Assembly: GCF_016629565.1 (NCBI RefSeq)
Contig: NZ_AP023057.1
Coordinates: 1-64,000 of the forward strand
DNA length: 64,000 bases
Direction of reading: 5' to 3'
Origin: Nitratiruptor sp. YY08-10
GTDB lineage: Bacteria > Campylobacterota > Campylobacteria > Campylobacterales > Nitratiruptoraceae
Shown here one piece after another: positions 1 to 11,232 of this stretch (position 1 is the stretch's first letter; each line of letters begins with the position of its first letter). The notes beneath the pieces are model-generated. The model ran no database searches. It worked only from the letters and a program-made list of their open reading frames with translations, and was not told the DNA's origin. A program made the translations under genes and the position numbers.

Positions 1-137
1 AAAAAACTATTTTCACATAATTTTCACATCTATTCACATAGTCAATATGCCCATATTTTAGCCAAAAAAGCGAATTTTTTCGTTACAATTTCAAATAATT
101 CACATATTCATTTTTCACATATTCACAAAGGATAGCA
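1..137. other. oriC upstream subregion: DnaA-box cluster before dnaA
   Basis: Six 9-mers with a TTCACA core lie in 128 bases: TTTTCACAT at 10-18, 21-29 and 112-120, TATTCACAT at 31-39, AATTCACAT at 97-105 and TATTCACAA at 120-128. All are on the plus strand, and two runs are almost back to back. Campylobacterota DnaA boxes are known to differ from the E. coli consensus and to keep a TTCAC core, so this array immediately upstream of dnaA fits the first half of a bipartite origin and may also autoregulate dnaA. Function is inferred from motif density and position. Confidence 0.7.
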
Positions 138-1469
138 ATGCTTGGCGACAAAGTCCTCCAAATGCTCAAAGAAGAGATACCAAAAATAGAGTATGAAAGA
201 TATATCAAACAGTTATCTTTCGATGAAGATGCTTCCAAAGCGGATATTGCAGTCTACAAAGCACCAAATCTTTTTGTCGCCAATTGGGTAAAAACCAAAT
301 ATAAAGAAAAAATTGCACAACTTTTTGAACTGCAAACTGGCATCGAAACCAGTGTTGAAATCGTCACATCCAACCAAAAAACAGCAACAAAAAAAGTAAC
401 AACGCAAGAAGTAAAAGAGCATACACCATCCACTACAAGCACAAAAATCAATCCTACCTATACTTTTGAAAATTTTGTTGTAGGAAGTTCCAACCAGTTT
501 GCCTATACCGCTGCTCTTAGTGTTGCAGAAAAACCCGGAAAAGCATACAATCCGCTTTTTATTTATGGAGGTGTCGGACTTGGCAAAACCCACCTTTTGC
601 ACGCCATTGGAAATTTCAATATAAAAAAAGAAAAAGTGGTCATCTATGCTACTATTGAGCAATTTATGAACGATTTCACCTATCATCTTCGCAACAAAAC
701 GATCGAGCGATTTCGCGAAAAATATCGACAATGTGATATCCTGCTTATTGACGATGTGCAGTTTTTAAGTGGAAAAGAGCGAACGCAAGAGGAGTTTTTC
801 CACACTTTCAACGAACTGCATAACGACAAAAAACAGATCGTTTTGACCAGCGATCAGCACCCCAAAAAAATCGCAGGTCTTGAAGATAGACTTAAAAGCC
901 GATTTGAATGGGGTCTCATTGCCGACATTCAGCCCCCAGAACTTGAAACAAAAATCGCCATTATTAAGAAAAAATGTGAACTTGACGGAATCAATCTTGA
1001 CGATGAAATCATAAACTATATCGCCTCACATATGGATAGCAATATCCGAGAGATCGAAGGTGTCATCATTAAACTCAATGCCTACTCGTCACTTGTAAAC
1101 CAAAAAATTACTCTGGATTTGGCAAAAAATGTTTTAGGGGAACTGAAAAAAGAGCAGCAAAAAAATATTACGCTCAAAGACATCGTAGATGCAGTAGCAA
1201 GTGATCTCAACATTAAACCAAGCGAAATCAAAAGTAAATCCAGAAGCCGCCAAATCGTTAATGCTAGACGCATCGTCATCTATCTTGCACGGACTCTCAC
1301 ACCAAACTCTATGCCAGCACTCGCACAATTTTTTGGCATGAAAGACCATACCTCGGTCAGCCATGCTATGAAAAAGGTCAAAGAGATGATCGAAAAAGAT
1401 GCCAATTTCAAACTAAAAATCGATGAACTTGCCCATAAAATAAGAAGCAGCAACAGTGAAAAAATGTGA
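138..1469 (+). CDS. dnaA: Chromosomal replication initiator DnaA
   Basis: DnaA binds oriC, forms an ATP-dependent filament, melts the unwinding element and loads the helicase. The 443-residue protein has the usual four domains: an N-terminal interaction domain (about 1-75), a Thr/Lys-rich linker (80-105), an AAA+ core with Walker A GGVGLGKT near 144-151 and Walker B ILLIDDVQF near 201-209, and the DNA-binding domain IV with the signature DHTSVSHAM near the C-terminus. Length is normal. The ATG follows AAAGGATAGCA. DnaA-box-like repeats on both sides of the gene point to a bipartite origin and autoregulation. Identification is secure. Confidence 0.98.
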   Translation: MLGDKVLQMLKEEIPKIEYERYIKQLSFDEDASKADIAVYKAPNLFVANWVKTKYKEKIAQLFELQTGIETSVEIVTSNQKTATKKVTTQEVKEHTPSTTSTKINPTYTFENFVVGSSNQFAYTAALSVAEKPGKAYNPLFIYGGVGLGKTHLLHAIGNFNIKKEKVVIYATIEQFMNDFTYHLRNKTIERFREKYRQCDILLIDDVQFLSGKERTQEEFFHTFNELHNDKKQIVLTSDQHPKKIAGLEDRLKSRFEWGLIADIQPPELETKIAIIKKKCELDGINLDDEIINYIASHMDSNIREIEGVIIKLNAYSSLVNQKITLDLAKNVLGELKKEQQKNITLKDIVDAVASDLNIKPSEIKSKSRSRQIVNARRIVIYLARTLTPNSMPALAQFFGMKDHTSVSHAMKKVKEMIEKDANFKLKIDELAHKIRSSNSEKM

Positions 1470-1640
1470 TGAAATCAAAAAAGCAAAAACAGAAAAAAAT
1501 CCCTTCACACTGTTGTTGTCTTTCGTTTTTCACAAAAACACACCGCAATACTACTGATTCTAAAGAATTTTAAAAAATAAAAGGAAAATTTAACATAACA
1601 AAATATAAAATATTAAAAAATCCTAAAATTGGAGAAAAGT
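1470..1640. other. oriC downstream subregion: candidate unwinding element and DnaA boxes
   Basis: The gap between dnaA and dnaN carries two DnaA-box-like 9-mers, CCTTCACAC at 1502-1510 and TTTTCACAA at 1527-1535, followed at about 1565-1625 by a nearly pure A/T stretch that would melt easily. In Helicobacter pylori the unwinding element lies downstream of dnaA with boxes on both sides of the gene; the arrangement here is the same. The AT-rich stretch is directly visible; its function as the unwinding element is inference. The dnaN promoter must also lie here. Confidence 0.6.
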
Positions 1641-2705
1641 ATGAAAATCGAGATCCGTAAATCCCTCTTCGAACAAGTTCTTACCCAATTGCAACCTTTC
1701 CTGGAAAAAAAAGACATCAGTCAAATCACCTCTCATGTTTACATAGAAGCAAATGAACAACTCATCCTAAAAGCAACCGACTACGAAACGGGACTCAAAA
1801 CATCACTGGAAGATTTTACCTGTATCAAACCGGGACTTGCCACTGCAAACGGTAAAAAACTGCTTGATATCATACGAATACTCAAAGAGGATCTCATAAC
1901 ATTAGAAACAAAAGAGAATACACTGCATATCTCGCAAGGACATTCCCGGTTTAAGCTGCCAATGTTTGATGCCGAGTCCTTTCCAAAATTTCCCGATATC
2001 GACAATCTGCCAAAAATCGATATCAAAGGTGGAGAATTTATAGCTTCACTCAAAAAGATTGCCCCGGCTATAGATACAAACAACCCAAAATTTGAACTTA
2101 ATGGTGCTCTTATCGATATCAAAGAAGACAAAATCAATTTTGTCGCCACCGATACAAGAAGACTCGCTTTAGTGACACTCGAACAATCTATGGAAAAAGC
2201 TTTCAATCTTATCATTCCCAAAAAAGCAATCAACGAGATTCAAAAGCTCTTTTTAGATGATATCAGTATGTTTTATGATGAAACCTATCTTATCATCAAA
2301 AACGAAAACTATCTTTTCTTTACAAAATTGATCAATGGGAAATTTCCAGACTACGAACGCATCATTCCAAAATCTCTCAACTATGAAATGACCCTCCCAA
2401 AAGAGAGTATGATAGAAGCAATCAAACAGATTACCATCATTTCCAACGAACTCAAACTCACATTTTTAAAAGATCGTATCATCTTTAGAAGTTTAAGTGA
2501 AGAAAATATCGAAGCACAAACAGAGATCGAAGTAGCTACACCTTTTGAAGAAAAATTCGTCATGGCCGTCAATAGCAAATATATCCTCGATTTTCTTGCC
2601 CATATCGATTCAGACCAATTTATTATGGGTATCAACGACAGCGATCTTCCATTTGAACTCAAAGAAAACAACTTCATCACTATCGTCATGCCAATCGTAA
2701 TTTAA
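1641..2705 (+). CDS. dnaN: DNA polymerase III beta subunit (sliding clamp)
   Basis: DnaN is the dimeric ring clamp that tethers replicative polymerase and repair proteins to DNA. The 354-residue product matches the three-domain clamp family, including the DTRRLALV segment of the middle domain and the conserved C-terminal ending VMPIVI (VMPMRL-type in other bacteria). An upstream TTG at 1629 is in frame, but the ATG at 1641 is preceded by GGAGAAA at a good distance and gives the standard MKIEIRK N-terminus, so it is preferred. It lies between dnaA and gyrB in the conserved origin order. Confidence 0.95.
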   Translation: MKIEIRKSLFEQVLTQLQPFLEKKDISQITSHVYIEANEQLILKATDYETGLKTSLEDFTCIKPGLATANGKKLLDIIRILKEDLITLETKENTLHISQGHSRFKLPMFDAESFPKFPDIDNLPKIDIKGGEFIASLKKIAPAIDTNNPKFELNGALIDIKEDKINFVATDTRRLALVTLEQSMEKAFNLIIPKKAINEIQKLFLDDISMFYDETYLIIKNENYLFFTKLINGKFPDYERIIPKSLNYEMTLPKESMIEAIKQITIISNELKLTFLKDRIIFRSLSEENIEAQTEIEVATPFEEKFVMAVNSKYILDFLAHIDSDQFIMGINDSDLPFELKENNFITIVMPIVI

Positions 2706-2717
2706 ACGAAAAAAAGA

Positions 2718-5095
<2,378 letters not shown>

Positions 5096-6541
5096 GTGTA
5101 TGCACAAAAAGAGGATAGAAAGAAAAAGCTTCTCTTTTCTATTCGTGTAGCATTCCCTATCCTCTTTCTTTTTGGACTTCTTTTTTTTGTTGTTGTTTTT
5201 GAAAAACGTTCTGTATGGTACGATCTTTTCATCATCTTTTTGGGGACCATAGCAGCTGTCTACTATATCTTTTTAATGCTTTTTTCCCAAATCAGAGAAA
5301 AAATAGTTGATGATATCTCTCAGACTTTTAACAGAAACTATATAAAAAAACTTGTTGAAAAGAGTGATGAAAAGAGCTATATCGTTTTGATTTCTATTGA
5401 TAATATCAAAGAGATCAACGAGCGGTATGGGATCGAGAACGGAGATACAATTCTTCGCAAATTTGCGTATCTTTTAGATTCGTTTTTTTCCAAATATTAC
5501 AAAGAGATACCGATAGGACGTATCAAAGCCGGCGATTTTTTACTGGTTGTACCAAACAGCGAGAATATTGAAACCAATGTAAAAGAGTTTCTGGACTCTT
5601 GTGATAATATGTTTTTAGACAATATTCAAATCAAACTCCTTGGAAGTTATATACAAAAAGACCACCTCACTTTTAAACAGATTGTAGATGGACTATATGA
5701 GGATATCTACTATTGTCAAAACAACTGTATCGGAGAAAAGAGAGAGCGACACTTAAAAAAGAGAAAAGATATTTTAAAACTTGAGCAGCAGATCAAAAGA
5801 GCAATTGATCAAAAAAAGTTGGAACTGCTTTTTCAACCGGCATTCAATTGTCATACAAAACGGTATGATCTTATACAAACGATCATAAAACTCAAAGATG
5901 AAAACGGATCCATTATCCATCCAAGCCAATTTTATCCCATCATCAACAGGCTTGGCCTTGAAAATCGGTTTGATCTTGTACTTACAGAAAAGTTGCTAGA
6001 AACAATTTCCAATGATTCCCCTTCGCAACATCTCTTTTTTTGTTTTCCTATCTCACCTTTTTCTCTTCGTAACAAGCGATTTGCTTTCGAGTTTTTCAAG
6101 CTTTTTGAAAGATTGCAACAAAAGAGTACCTGTGAGTTTGTTATCCAATTTCATGAAACATCTTTGTATAAAGATACCTATTTTTCCAAAAAGATTGTTC
6201 AATGGTATAAAAAGAGAAATTTTTTCCTCGCTTTCAATCATTTCGGTACTTCGGGAACTTCTATGGAATACCTTCAAAACATAGCAATAGATTTTGTTTT
6301 TTTTGATAAGATGTATACAAAAAAACTAGATGAACAAAGGCATCGAACAATTCTTACATATTGGATCGATATGTTGCATGTGCTTGATGTACAAACTGTT
6401 TTGCCGTTTATTGATAAAAAAGAGATTGCTCAAAAAGTTGAACTTCTCGGAGTAGACTATATTCAAGGATATGCAGTCGCTCCATTGATGGAATATAAAA
6501 TATTGAAAGAGTTTATAGGAGAAAAACATGCGATATGGTGA
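5096..6541 (+). CDS. Degenerate GGDEF-EAL membrane protein
   Basis: This 481-residue protein has two predicted membrane helices near the N-terminus (about 12-35 and 40-63), a GGDEF-like domain (about 95-210) and an EAL-like domain (about 235-478). Both catalytic signatures are lost: the GGDEF loop reads KAGDF, the EALIR position reads QTIIKL, and the DDFG metal pair reads NHFG. It should therefore neither make nor cleave c-di-GMP, and may act as a c-di-GMP sensor or protein-interaction scaffold. The GTG start directly abuts the gyrB stop, with no strong Shine-Dalgarno, suggesting coupled translation. The gene overlaps queF by 14 bases. Confidence 0.8.
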   Translation: MYAQKEDRKKKLLFSIRVAFPILFLFGLLFFVVVFEKRSVWYDLFIIFLGTIAAVYYIFLMLFSQIREKIVDDISQTFNRNYIKKLVEKSDEKSYIVLISIDNIKEINERYGIENGDTILRKFAYLLDSFFSKYYKEIPIGRIKAGDFLLVVPNSENIETNVKEFLDSCDNMFLDNIQIKLLGSYIQKDHLTFKQIVDGLYEDIYYCQNNCIGEKRERHLKKRKDILKLEQQIKRAIDQKKLELLFQPAFNCHTKRYDLIQTIIKLKDENGSIIHPSQFYPIINRLGLENRFDLVLTEKLLETISNDSPSQHLFFCFPISPFSLRNKRFAFEFFKLFERLQQKSTCEFVIQFHETSLYKDTYFSKKIVQWYKKRNFFLAFNHFGTSGTSMEYLQNIAIDFVFFDKMYTKKLDEQRHRTILTYWIDMLHVLDVQTVLPFIDKKEIAQKVELLGVDYIQGYAVAPLMEYKILKEFIGEKHAIW

Positions 6542-6923
6542 GAAAGAGATAAAAGAGTTTGATCCTCAAAAAGATTTGGAAGTATGGCCCAATAAACATG
6601 ATAAACCGTATAGGATAAAAATTACGCTGCCAGAATTTAGCTGTCTTTGTCCAAGAAGCGGGTATCCTGATTATGCCACGATGCATCTGGAATATATTCC
6701 GGACGGATATGTGGTAGAGCTTAAAGCTCTCAAGCTCTATATCAACTCTTTTCGGGATCGCTATATCTCCCATGAAGATAGCACAAACGAGATTTTCGAT
6801 ACTCTCTATAATAAACTGAAGCCAAAATATATGCGTCTTGTAGCCGATTTCAATCCAAGGGGCAATGTCCATACTATCATTGAAATCGACAGTGAAGAGA
6901 TTGAGAAGGTCAAAAATGGTTGA
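6528..6923 (+). CDS. queF: NADPH-dependent 7-cyano-7-deazaguanine (preQ0) reductase
   Basis: QueF reduces preQ0 to preQ1 in the cytoplasm, a step in making queuosine for tRNA anticodons. The 131-residue size is that of the unimodular (YkvM-type) enzyme. The catalytic cysteine lies in the [14 protein letters not shown] block and the substrate-binding glutamate in [16 protein letters not shown]. The ATG at 6528 is preceded by TAGGAGAAAAAC inside the preceding gene. Its 3' end overlaps the flavoprotein gene by 8 bases. No preQ1 riboswitch is apparent, since the start is buried in the upstream coding region. Confidence 0.93.
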   Translation: MRYGEKEIKEFDPQKDLEVWPNKHDKPYRIKITLPEFSCLCPRSGYPDYATMHLEYIPDGYVVELKALKLYINSFRDRYISHEDSTNEIFDTLYNKLKPKYMRLVADFNPRGNVHTIIEIDSEEIEKVKNG

Positions 6924-8520
6924 TATTTTGGTAATAGGCAGTGGTGGAGCTGGTCTTAGTGCTGCTCTAATGGCAAAAGAGCTTGGAAAAGAGGTATTGG
7001 TTGTAACCAAAAATCTTCCAACTCAGGCACAGACATCCATGGCCCAAGGAGGGATTAACGCAGCTTTACGTGCGCCAGATTCCGTTGAATCGCACATTGA
7101 AGATACCCTTTCTTCTTCCGAGGGACTAGCCGATCCAAATGTGGTGGAGTATGTATGCATTGAAGCTTCTAAAATTATTCATTGGCTCGATTCTATAGGA
7201 ATGCCTTTTGATAGAGATGGTACAGCAATAGCACAGCGAAAACTTGGTGGCGCCCGGTATCCACGAGCGTGCTATGCACAAGATTATACTGGCCTCAAGA
7301 TTGTACATACACTTTATGACAATGCATTGAAAGCTGGTATTTCATTTTTACATGAACACTTTTTGCTCAATATCATTGAAGAGGATGGTGTCTGTAAGGG
7401 TGCCACTTTTTTGGATATTAAAACCTCCCGGGTAAAACAGATTTTGGCAAAATCGGTTATTTTGGCAACTGGTGGATATGCCAAGATTTATGAAAACTTT
7501 AGCACGAACGGCGTTGGATCCTATGGCGAGGGTGTAGCGGCTGCGATGCGAGCTGGTGCAAAACTGAGTGATCTTGAATTTATTCAGTTTCATCCCACTG
7601 CCTTGAAAAAAAGCTCCATTTTAATCAGTGAAGCTGCACGTGGTGCTGGAGGAAAACTGATTAACCAACATGGCGAGCGTTTTACTGATGAACTGACCAC
7701 AAGAGACAAACTTTCCCGTGCTATCTATGAAGAGATCGAAAAAGGAAATGAGGTTTTTTTGGATATTCGTCATTTGGGAGAAGAGTTTATTGAAAAAAAT
7801 CTTCCTCAAGAAAGAAAGTTGGCTATCATTTATGAAGGTGTTGATCCTGTTAAAGAGCCAATCCCTATCAAACCGGCTGCACACTATACAATGGGTGGAA
7901 TTGATGTGGATGGAAATCTTCAAACATCGATTAAAAATCTTTTTGCTGTTGGAGAATGCAGTAATGCAAAACTCCATGGAGCCAATAGACTTGGCGGAAA
8001 CTCGTTACTGGAGATTATTGTTCTTGGCCGATTGGCAGGAAAAAATGCTGCATCGGTGCAAAACAACGTAGAGGAAAAAGAGTATGAACGGACAAAAATT
8101 GATCAAAACTTTATACAAGCAGTTTTTGCTCTTCCAAACCAGATAGATTTTTTTGAACGCCAGGAGATGCTCAGTAAGATCATGTATCATAATTGTGGGA
8201 TAGTGAGGGAAGAGTTGCCTTTAAAGGGAGTTTTATCTGTCATTCGTCAGCATCAAAGAGAGCTTGCCTTTATGGGCATCAAAGATAAAAGCCCGCTTTA
8301 CAACACAGAACTTATTCGATTTTTGGAGTATGGAAATATTGTGGAACTCAGCGAAGCTGTTTTGGTCGGAGCCATCCAAAGATGTGAGAGTCGAGGCGCC
8401 CATTATCGAAAAGATTATCCAAATAGAGATGATGGGAAGTTTTTGGCCCATACAATTATTTGGAAAGAAGATGGCGTTTTATGTGCCGATTTTCAAAAGA
8501 TCCCAAAAGAGTTTAAGTAA
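6916..8520 (+). CDS. Fumarate reductase/succinate dehydrogenase-type flavoprotein
   Basis: This is a 534-residue FAD protein of the FrdA/SdhA/NadB superfamily that should interconvert fumarate and succinate in the cytoplasm. Visible motifs are the dinucleotide fold [10 protein letters not shown] (8-17), AQGG (43-46), FHPTALKKS, the catalytic region [15 protein letters not shown] and the substrate loop [12 protein letters not shown]. Where covalently flavinylated FrdA/SdhA have His (H-T-x-x-A-x-G-G) this protein has Gln39, so FAD is probably non-covalent. The NadB-specific Glu before the GGHSHRR-type motif is Leu here, favouring fumarate/succinate over aspartate, though NadB function is not excluded. 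The ATG at 6916 lies inside queF. An iron-sulfur subunit gene follows at 9797. Confidence 0.75.
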   Translation: MVDILVIGSGGAGLSAALMAKELGKEVLVVTKNLPTQAQTSMAQGGINAALRAPDSVESHIEDTLSSSEGLADPNVVEYVCIEASKIIHWLDSIGMPFDRDGTAIAQRKLGGARYPRACYAQDYTGLKIVHTLYDNALKAGISFLHEHFLLNIIEEDGVCKGATFLDIKTSRVKQILAKSVILATGGYAKIYENFSTNGVGSYGEGVAAAMRAGAKLSDLEFIQFHPTALKKSSILISEAARGAGGKLINQHGERFTDELTTRDKLSRAIYEEIEKGNEVFLDIRHLGEEFIEKNLPQERKLAIIYEGVDPVKEPIPIKPAAHYTMGGIDVDGNLQTSIKNLFAVGECSNAKLHGANRLGGNSLLEIIVLGRLAGKNAASVQNNVEEKEYERTKIDQNFIQAVFALPNQIDFFERQEMLSKIMYHNCGIVREELPLKGVLSVIRQHQRELAFMGIKDKSPLYNTELIRFLEYGNIVELSEAVLVGAIQRCESRGAHYRKDYPNRDDGKFLAHTIIWKEDGVLCADFQKIPKEFK

Positions 8521-9705
8521 CAGTAGTGTTGCATTAATAAAAATAGCAATATAAGGTATAAATAGAGAAATTTGAAATCCAGAAAAGTTTGGCTCTTTTT
8601 TCTTGATTTTAATGAGTGTTATGTTAATAAGTATAAAAACGATAAAGATGCCATAGCTGGTAAGCTCTGCAAGTTTTACAAGATCTATAAAATAGGCAAA
8701 AAGAAGTATGAGTAGTCCTGTGATGATCGTTGCGTATATAGGTGTACGTGTATATGGATGTATAGTTGCTAGAAACCTTGGCAATGCTTTTTGTTTTGCT
8801 AATCCGTAGAGCATTCTTGAGACCATAATGATCTGTACAAGTACTCCATTCACAATAGCAAAGAGTGCAATAATACTTAGAATGTGATATTTATCTCCCG
8901 TAAGTTTTTTGAATACTTCATCCAATGGAGCATCACTTTCTCCAAGAGATTGGGGATCCAATGTGGTAACACTTATAAAAGCGACAAGAATATAGAGGAG
9001 TGTTACAAGAATAAGAGTAATAATAATCGCTCTTGGTATAGTTTTTTGGACATCTACCGCCTCTTCAGAGAGTTTGACAATATCCTCAAAACCGATAAAT
9101 GCATAAAATGCTAAAAAACTTCCTAGTGCAATATGAATCCAAACATCAAAATCTAGAGGCGGAATGTAGCGCTTAAAATCTATGTTTTCTATATCTATCG
9201 ATACAAAACCGTAAAAAATAATCAATAAAAGACCAAAAATTTCGATAAGGGTAAAAAGTGTAGTCAACATTACAGACTCTTTGATACCCCATATCGCAAT
9301 GCCAGTTAAAAAAAGTAGTATCAAAAATTCTGTTGTAAATTCTCCAATATCGTGTAACGGTTTAAGATACCCATAAAATCCACTGATTATGGCAGAAGAG
9401 GAAAGAATGCCTGTTATGATGATAATGAAACCCACAACAGTGGAAATTTTTGGTAAAGAAAATGCCCGCTCCAGATAATACGCTTCTGCGGATGCATAAG
9501 GATAACGGGCCGCAAGTTCTGCGTAGCAAAGTGCCGTAAATAGAACTGCAAAACAAGCAAGTATAAATGAAAAAGGTGCATAATAGCCACTGATTTGGGC
9601 AATTTTACCAATAAGAACATATATTCCGGCACCTATAATGTTCCCAGCCCCATAAAAGATGAGATAAGGAAGTGTAACTGCACGTTTTAAAGAAGGTTCG
9701 CCCAT
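8479..9705 (-). CDS. APC-family amino-acid permease
   Basis: This roughly 408-residue polytopic inner-membrane protein has about twelve hydrophobic helices and the APC signature GAGNIIGAGIYVLIG in the first helix, a substrate/Na-binding region in amino-acid/polyamine/organocation permeases. A charged loop, KLSEEAVDVQKTIPRA, matches the conserved E-E-A...P(R) element between helices 6 and 7. Substrate is unknown. ATG 9705 is preferred over ATG 9717 because GGAGAG sits in front of it. The 3' end overlaps the flavoprotein gene tail-to-tail by 42 bases, and the gene divides that flavoprotein from its likely iron-sulfur partner. Confidence 0.8.
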   Translation of the reverse strand: MGEPSLKRAVTLPYLIFYGAGNIIGAGIYVLIGKIAQISGYYAPFSFILACFAVLFTALCYAELAARYPYASAEAYYLERAFSLPKISTVVGFIIIITGILSSSAIISGFYGYLKPLHDIGEFTTEFLILLFLTGIAIWGIKESVMLTTLFTLIEIFGLLLIIFYGFVSIDIENIDFKRYIPPLDFDVWIHIALGSFLAFYAFIGFEDIVKLSEEAVDVQKTIPRAIIITLILVTLLYILVAFISVTTLDPQSLGESDAPLDEVFKKLTGDKYHILSIIALFAIVNGVLVQIIMVSRMLYGLAKQKALPRFLATIHPYTRTPIYATIITGLLILLFAYFIDLVKLAELTSYGIFIVFILINITLIKIKKKEPNFSGFQISLFIPYIAIFINATLLLLKLFWDLLKIGT

Positions 9706-9796
9706 TTTTCTCTCCATCTATTTTCTTAATATAATTGTAATCAATTTGCACTATAATTATTTATATCATTGCATAATAACGAGAAAAGAAGTCTGT

Positions 9797-10501
9797 ATGA
9801 AGATAAAGGTACAAAGATATCATCCACAATTCGAGCCACCATCAATCGATATGGAGTATGAAATTCCAAAAGATTTGACACTTCTGGAGAGTTTGGAATA
9901 CATAAAAAAAGAGAAAGACAGAACGCTTACGTTTTCTTGTATGTGTCGAAGCGGAGTGTGTGGCAGTTGTGCAGTACGAGTGAACGGGAAAGAGGTGCTT
10001 GCATGCGAATATAAGCCAAATGATGGTGATTTTGTTGAGCCACTCAAAAATAGTGACGTTATTCGAGATCTAGTAACAGATATGGAAAAACCTCTGAAAA
10101 GACTTATATCCGCAAAAGCCTATCCTCTTGCAATGCAACAAAAAGAGATCGATGAGCGTGAAATAGAAAAGATTGAGAGACAAAGTGATTGCATTTTGTG
10201 CCAAAGCTGTTATAGTAGTTGTCCTGTCTATGAGACCAATGACTCCTTTTTGGGTCCTTTTGCCTTGACAAGGGCATATCGATACGTTGTGGATGCAAGA
10301 GAAGAGGCAAAAAAAGAGCATATCGATGCAGTGGTGCAAAACGGAATCTGGGACTGTACACTTTGTGGTAACTGTACGATAGTCTGTCCACAGGGGATTG
10401 ATCCGAAAAATGATATTTTGATGCTGCAAAGCTGGGCTGCCAAGTTTGGCTATACCAATCCCACTATGGGATCTTTTGGAAGTTTTGGATTGGAGTTTTG
10501 A
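9797..10501 (+). CDS. Fumarate reductase/succinate dehydrogenase-type iron-sulfur subunit
   Basis: This 234-residue FrdB/SdhB-family protein passes electrons between a quinone or redox partner and the flavoprotein. The plant-type ferredoxin domain holds a [2Fe-2S] motif (C50, C55, C58, C70). The C-terminal domain has two complete CxxCxxCxxxCP motifs (C132/135/138/142 and C187/190/193/197). In E. coli FrdB the residue matching C190 is Val and the site binds [3Fe-4S]; a Cys here suggests a second [4Fe-4S], as in thiol- and methylmenaquinol-linked fumarate reductases. No membrane anchor or CCG-domain subunit is adjacent. The upstream ATG-less extension is ignored in favour of ATG 9797. The regulator gene overlaps its stop. 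Confidence 0.82.
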   Translation: MKIKVQRYHPQFEPPSIDMEYEIPKDLTLLESLEYIKKEKDRTLTFSCMCRSGVCGSCAVRVNGKEVLACEYKPNDGDFVEPLKNSDVIRDLVTDMEKPLKRLISAKAYPLAMQQKEIDEREIEKIERQSDCILCQSCYSSCPVYETNDSFLGPFALTRAYRYVVDAREEAKKEHIDAVVQNGIWDCTLCGNCTIVCPQGIDPKNDILMLQSWAAKFGYTNPTMGSFGSFGLEF

Positions 10502-11172
10502 TGGATAGAAACGCTTACAATATAGAACTTTTTTCCGCAGTTCCAAATTTCATTATCGACGATATCAATCGATACGGCAAAATCGTTGAATTTTATAAAA
10601 ACATGCCGGCAATGAATAGTGATGATACGATGCGTTATTTCTATTTTATCATAGAAGGTCGTATAAAGGTGTATCAGTTCAATTTTGAAACTTCTAAAGA
10701 ACAGACAATCAAGATTTTAAGCCGTGGTGATATGTTTGATGTGGTTGTTTTGATGGATGACAAACCTCATGAAGTTGTCACCCAAGCGTATGAAGACACC
10801 AAAGCCCTTCGTATTCCAATCGATAAAGTGCGAGAGTGGATCGATAGTAACAAGGATTTTCGGAAACTTTTTTTCCGCTATGTTGCCAACGAGATGCGAA
10901 ATCTTGAAGAACTTGCTACAGATTTAAGCCTTTTGGATACCTCATCCAGGTTTATCAAACTTCTTCTAAAAAATTTCGATCCATCCACTGCGAAACTCAA
11001 ACTCATCCACGATCTTCCTCACGAAGAGTTGGCTTCTTTGATAGGAACTGTGCGCCATGTAGTGAATAGGCATATACAAGAGTTAAAGAAAGATGGCAGT
11101 TTGGAAGTGGAGAGAAAGAAAATCAAGCTCAACAACATTGCAAAACTGATTGATCGATTGCAACTGAAGTAG
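10501..11172 (+). CDS. Crp/Fnr-family transcriptional regulator
   Basis: This 223-residue cytoplasmic regulator has an N-terminal cyclic-nucleotide-binding-like beta-roll (about 15-120), a dimerisation helix (about 125-150) and a C-terminal winged helix with HEELASLIGTVRHVVNRHIQELKKDG as the DNA-reading part. It has no cysteine in the sensor region, so it is not an oxygen-sensing [4Fe-4S] Fnr; heme, NO or a small-molecule ligand is possible. It overlaps the iron-sulfur subunit gene by one base (TGATG), so it probably belongs to the same transcript and may control respiratory genes or the stress block that follows. Confidence 0.85.
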   Translation: MDRNAYNIELFSAVPNFIIDDINRYGKIVEFYKNMPAMNSDDTMRYFYFIIEGRIKVYQFNFETSKEQTIKILSRGDMFDVVVLMDDKPHEVVTQAYEDTKALRIPIDKVREWIDSNKDFRKLFFRYVANEMRNLEELATDLSLLDTSSRFIKLLLKNFDPSTAKLKLIHDLPHEELASLIGTVRHVVNRHIQELKKDGSLEVERKKIKLNNIAKLIDRLQLK

Positions 11173-11184
11173 CAGATAATTTTC

Positions 11185-11190
11185 TATAAT
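11185..11190 (+). promoter_or_regulatory. Candidate -10 box for the YfdX-led stress block
   Basis: A perfect TATAAT lies 43 bases before the yfdX-like start codon, in the gap after the Crp-family gene. No good -35 is visible at the standard spacing, which is common in Campylobacterota promoters. It would start the first transcript of the block. Confidence 0.4.
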
Positions 11191-11232
11191 CGTATTAAAA
11201 TCATTTCAACCAAAAATATAAAGGAGGTTGAA

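Noticed and set aside
6916-8520. Annotation as L-aspartate oxidase (nadB)
   Set aside because: The Glu of the NadB substrate motif is Leu and an FrdB-like gene is close by; fumarate reductase type fits better, although NadB activity is not excluded.
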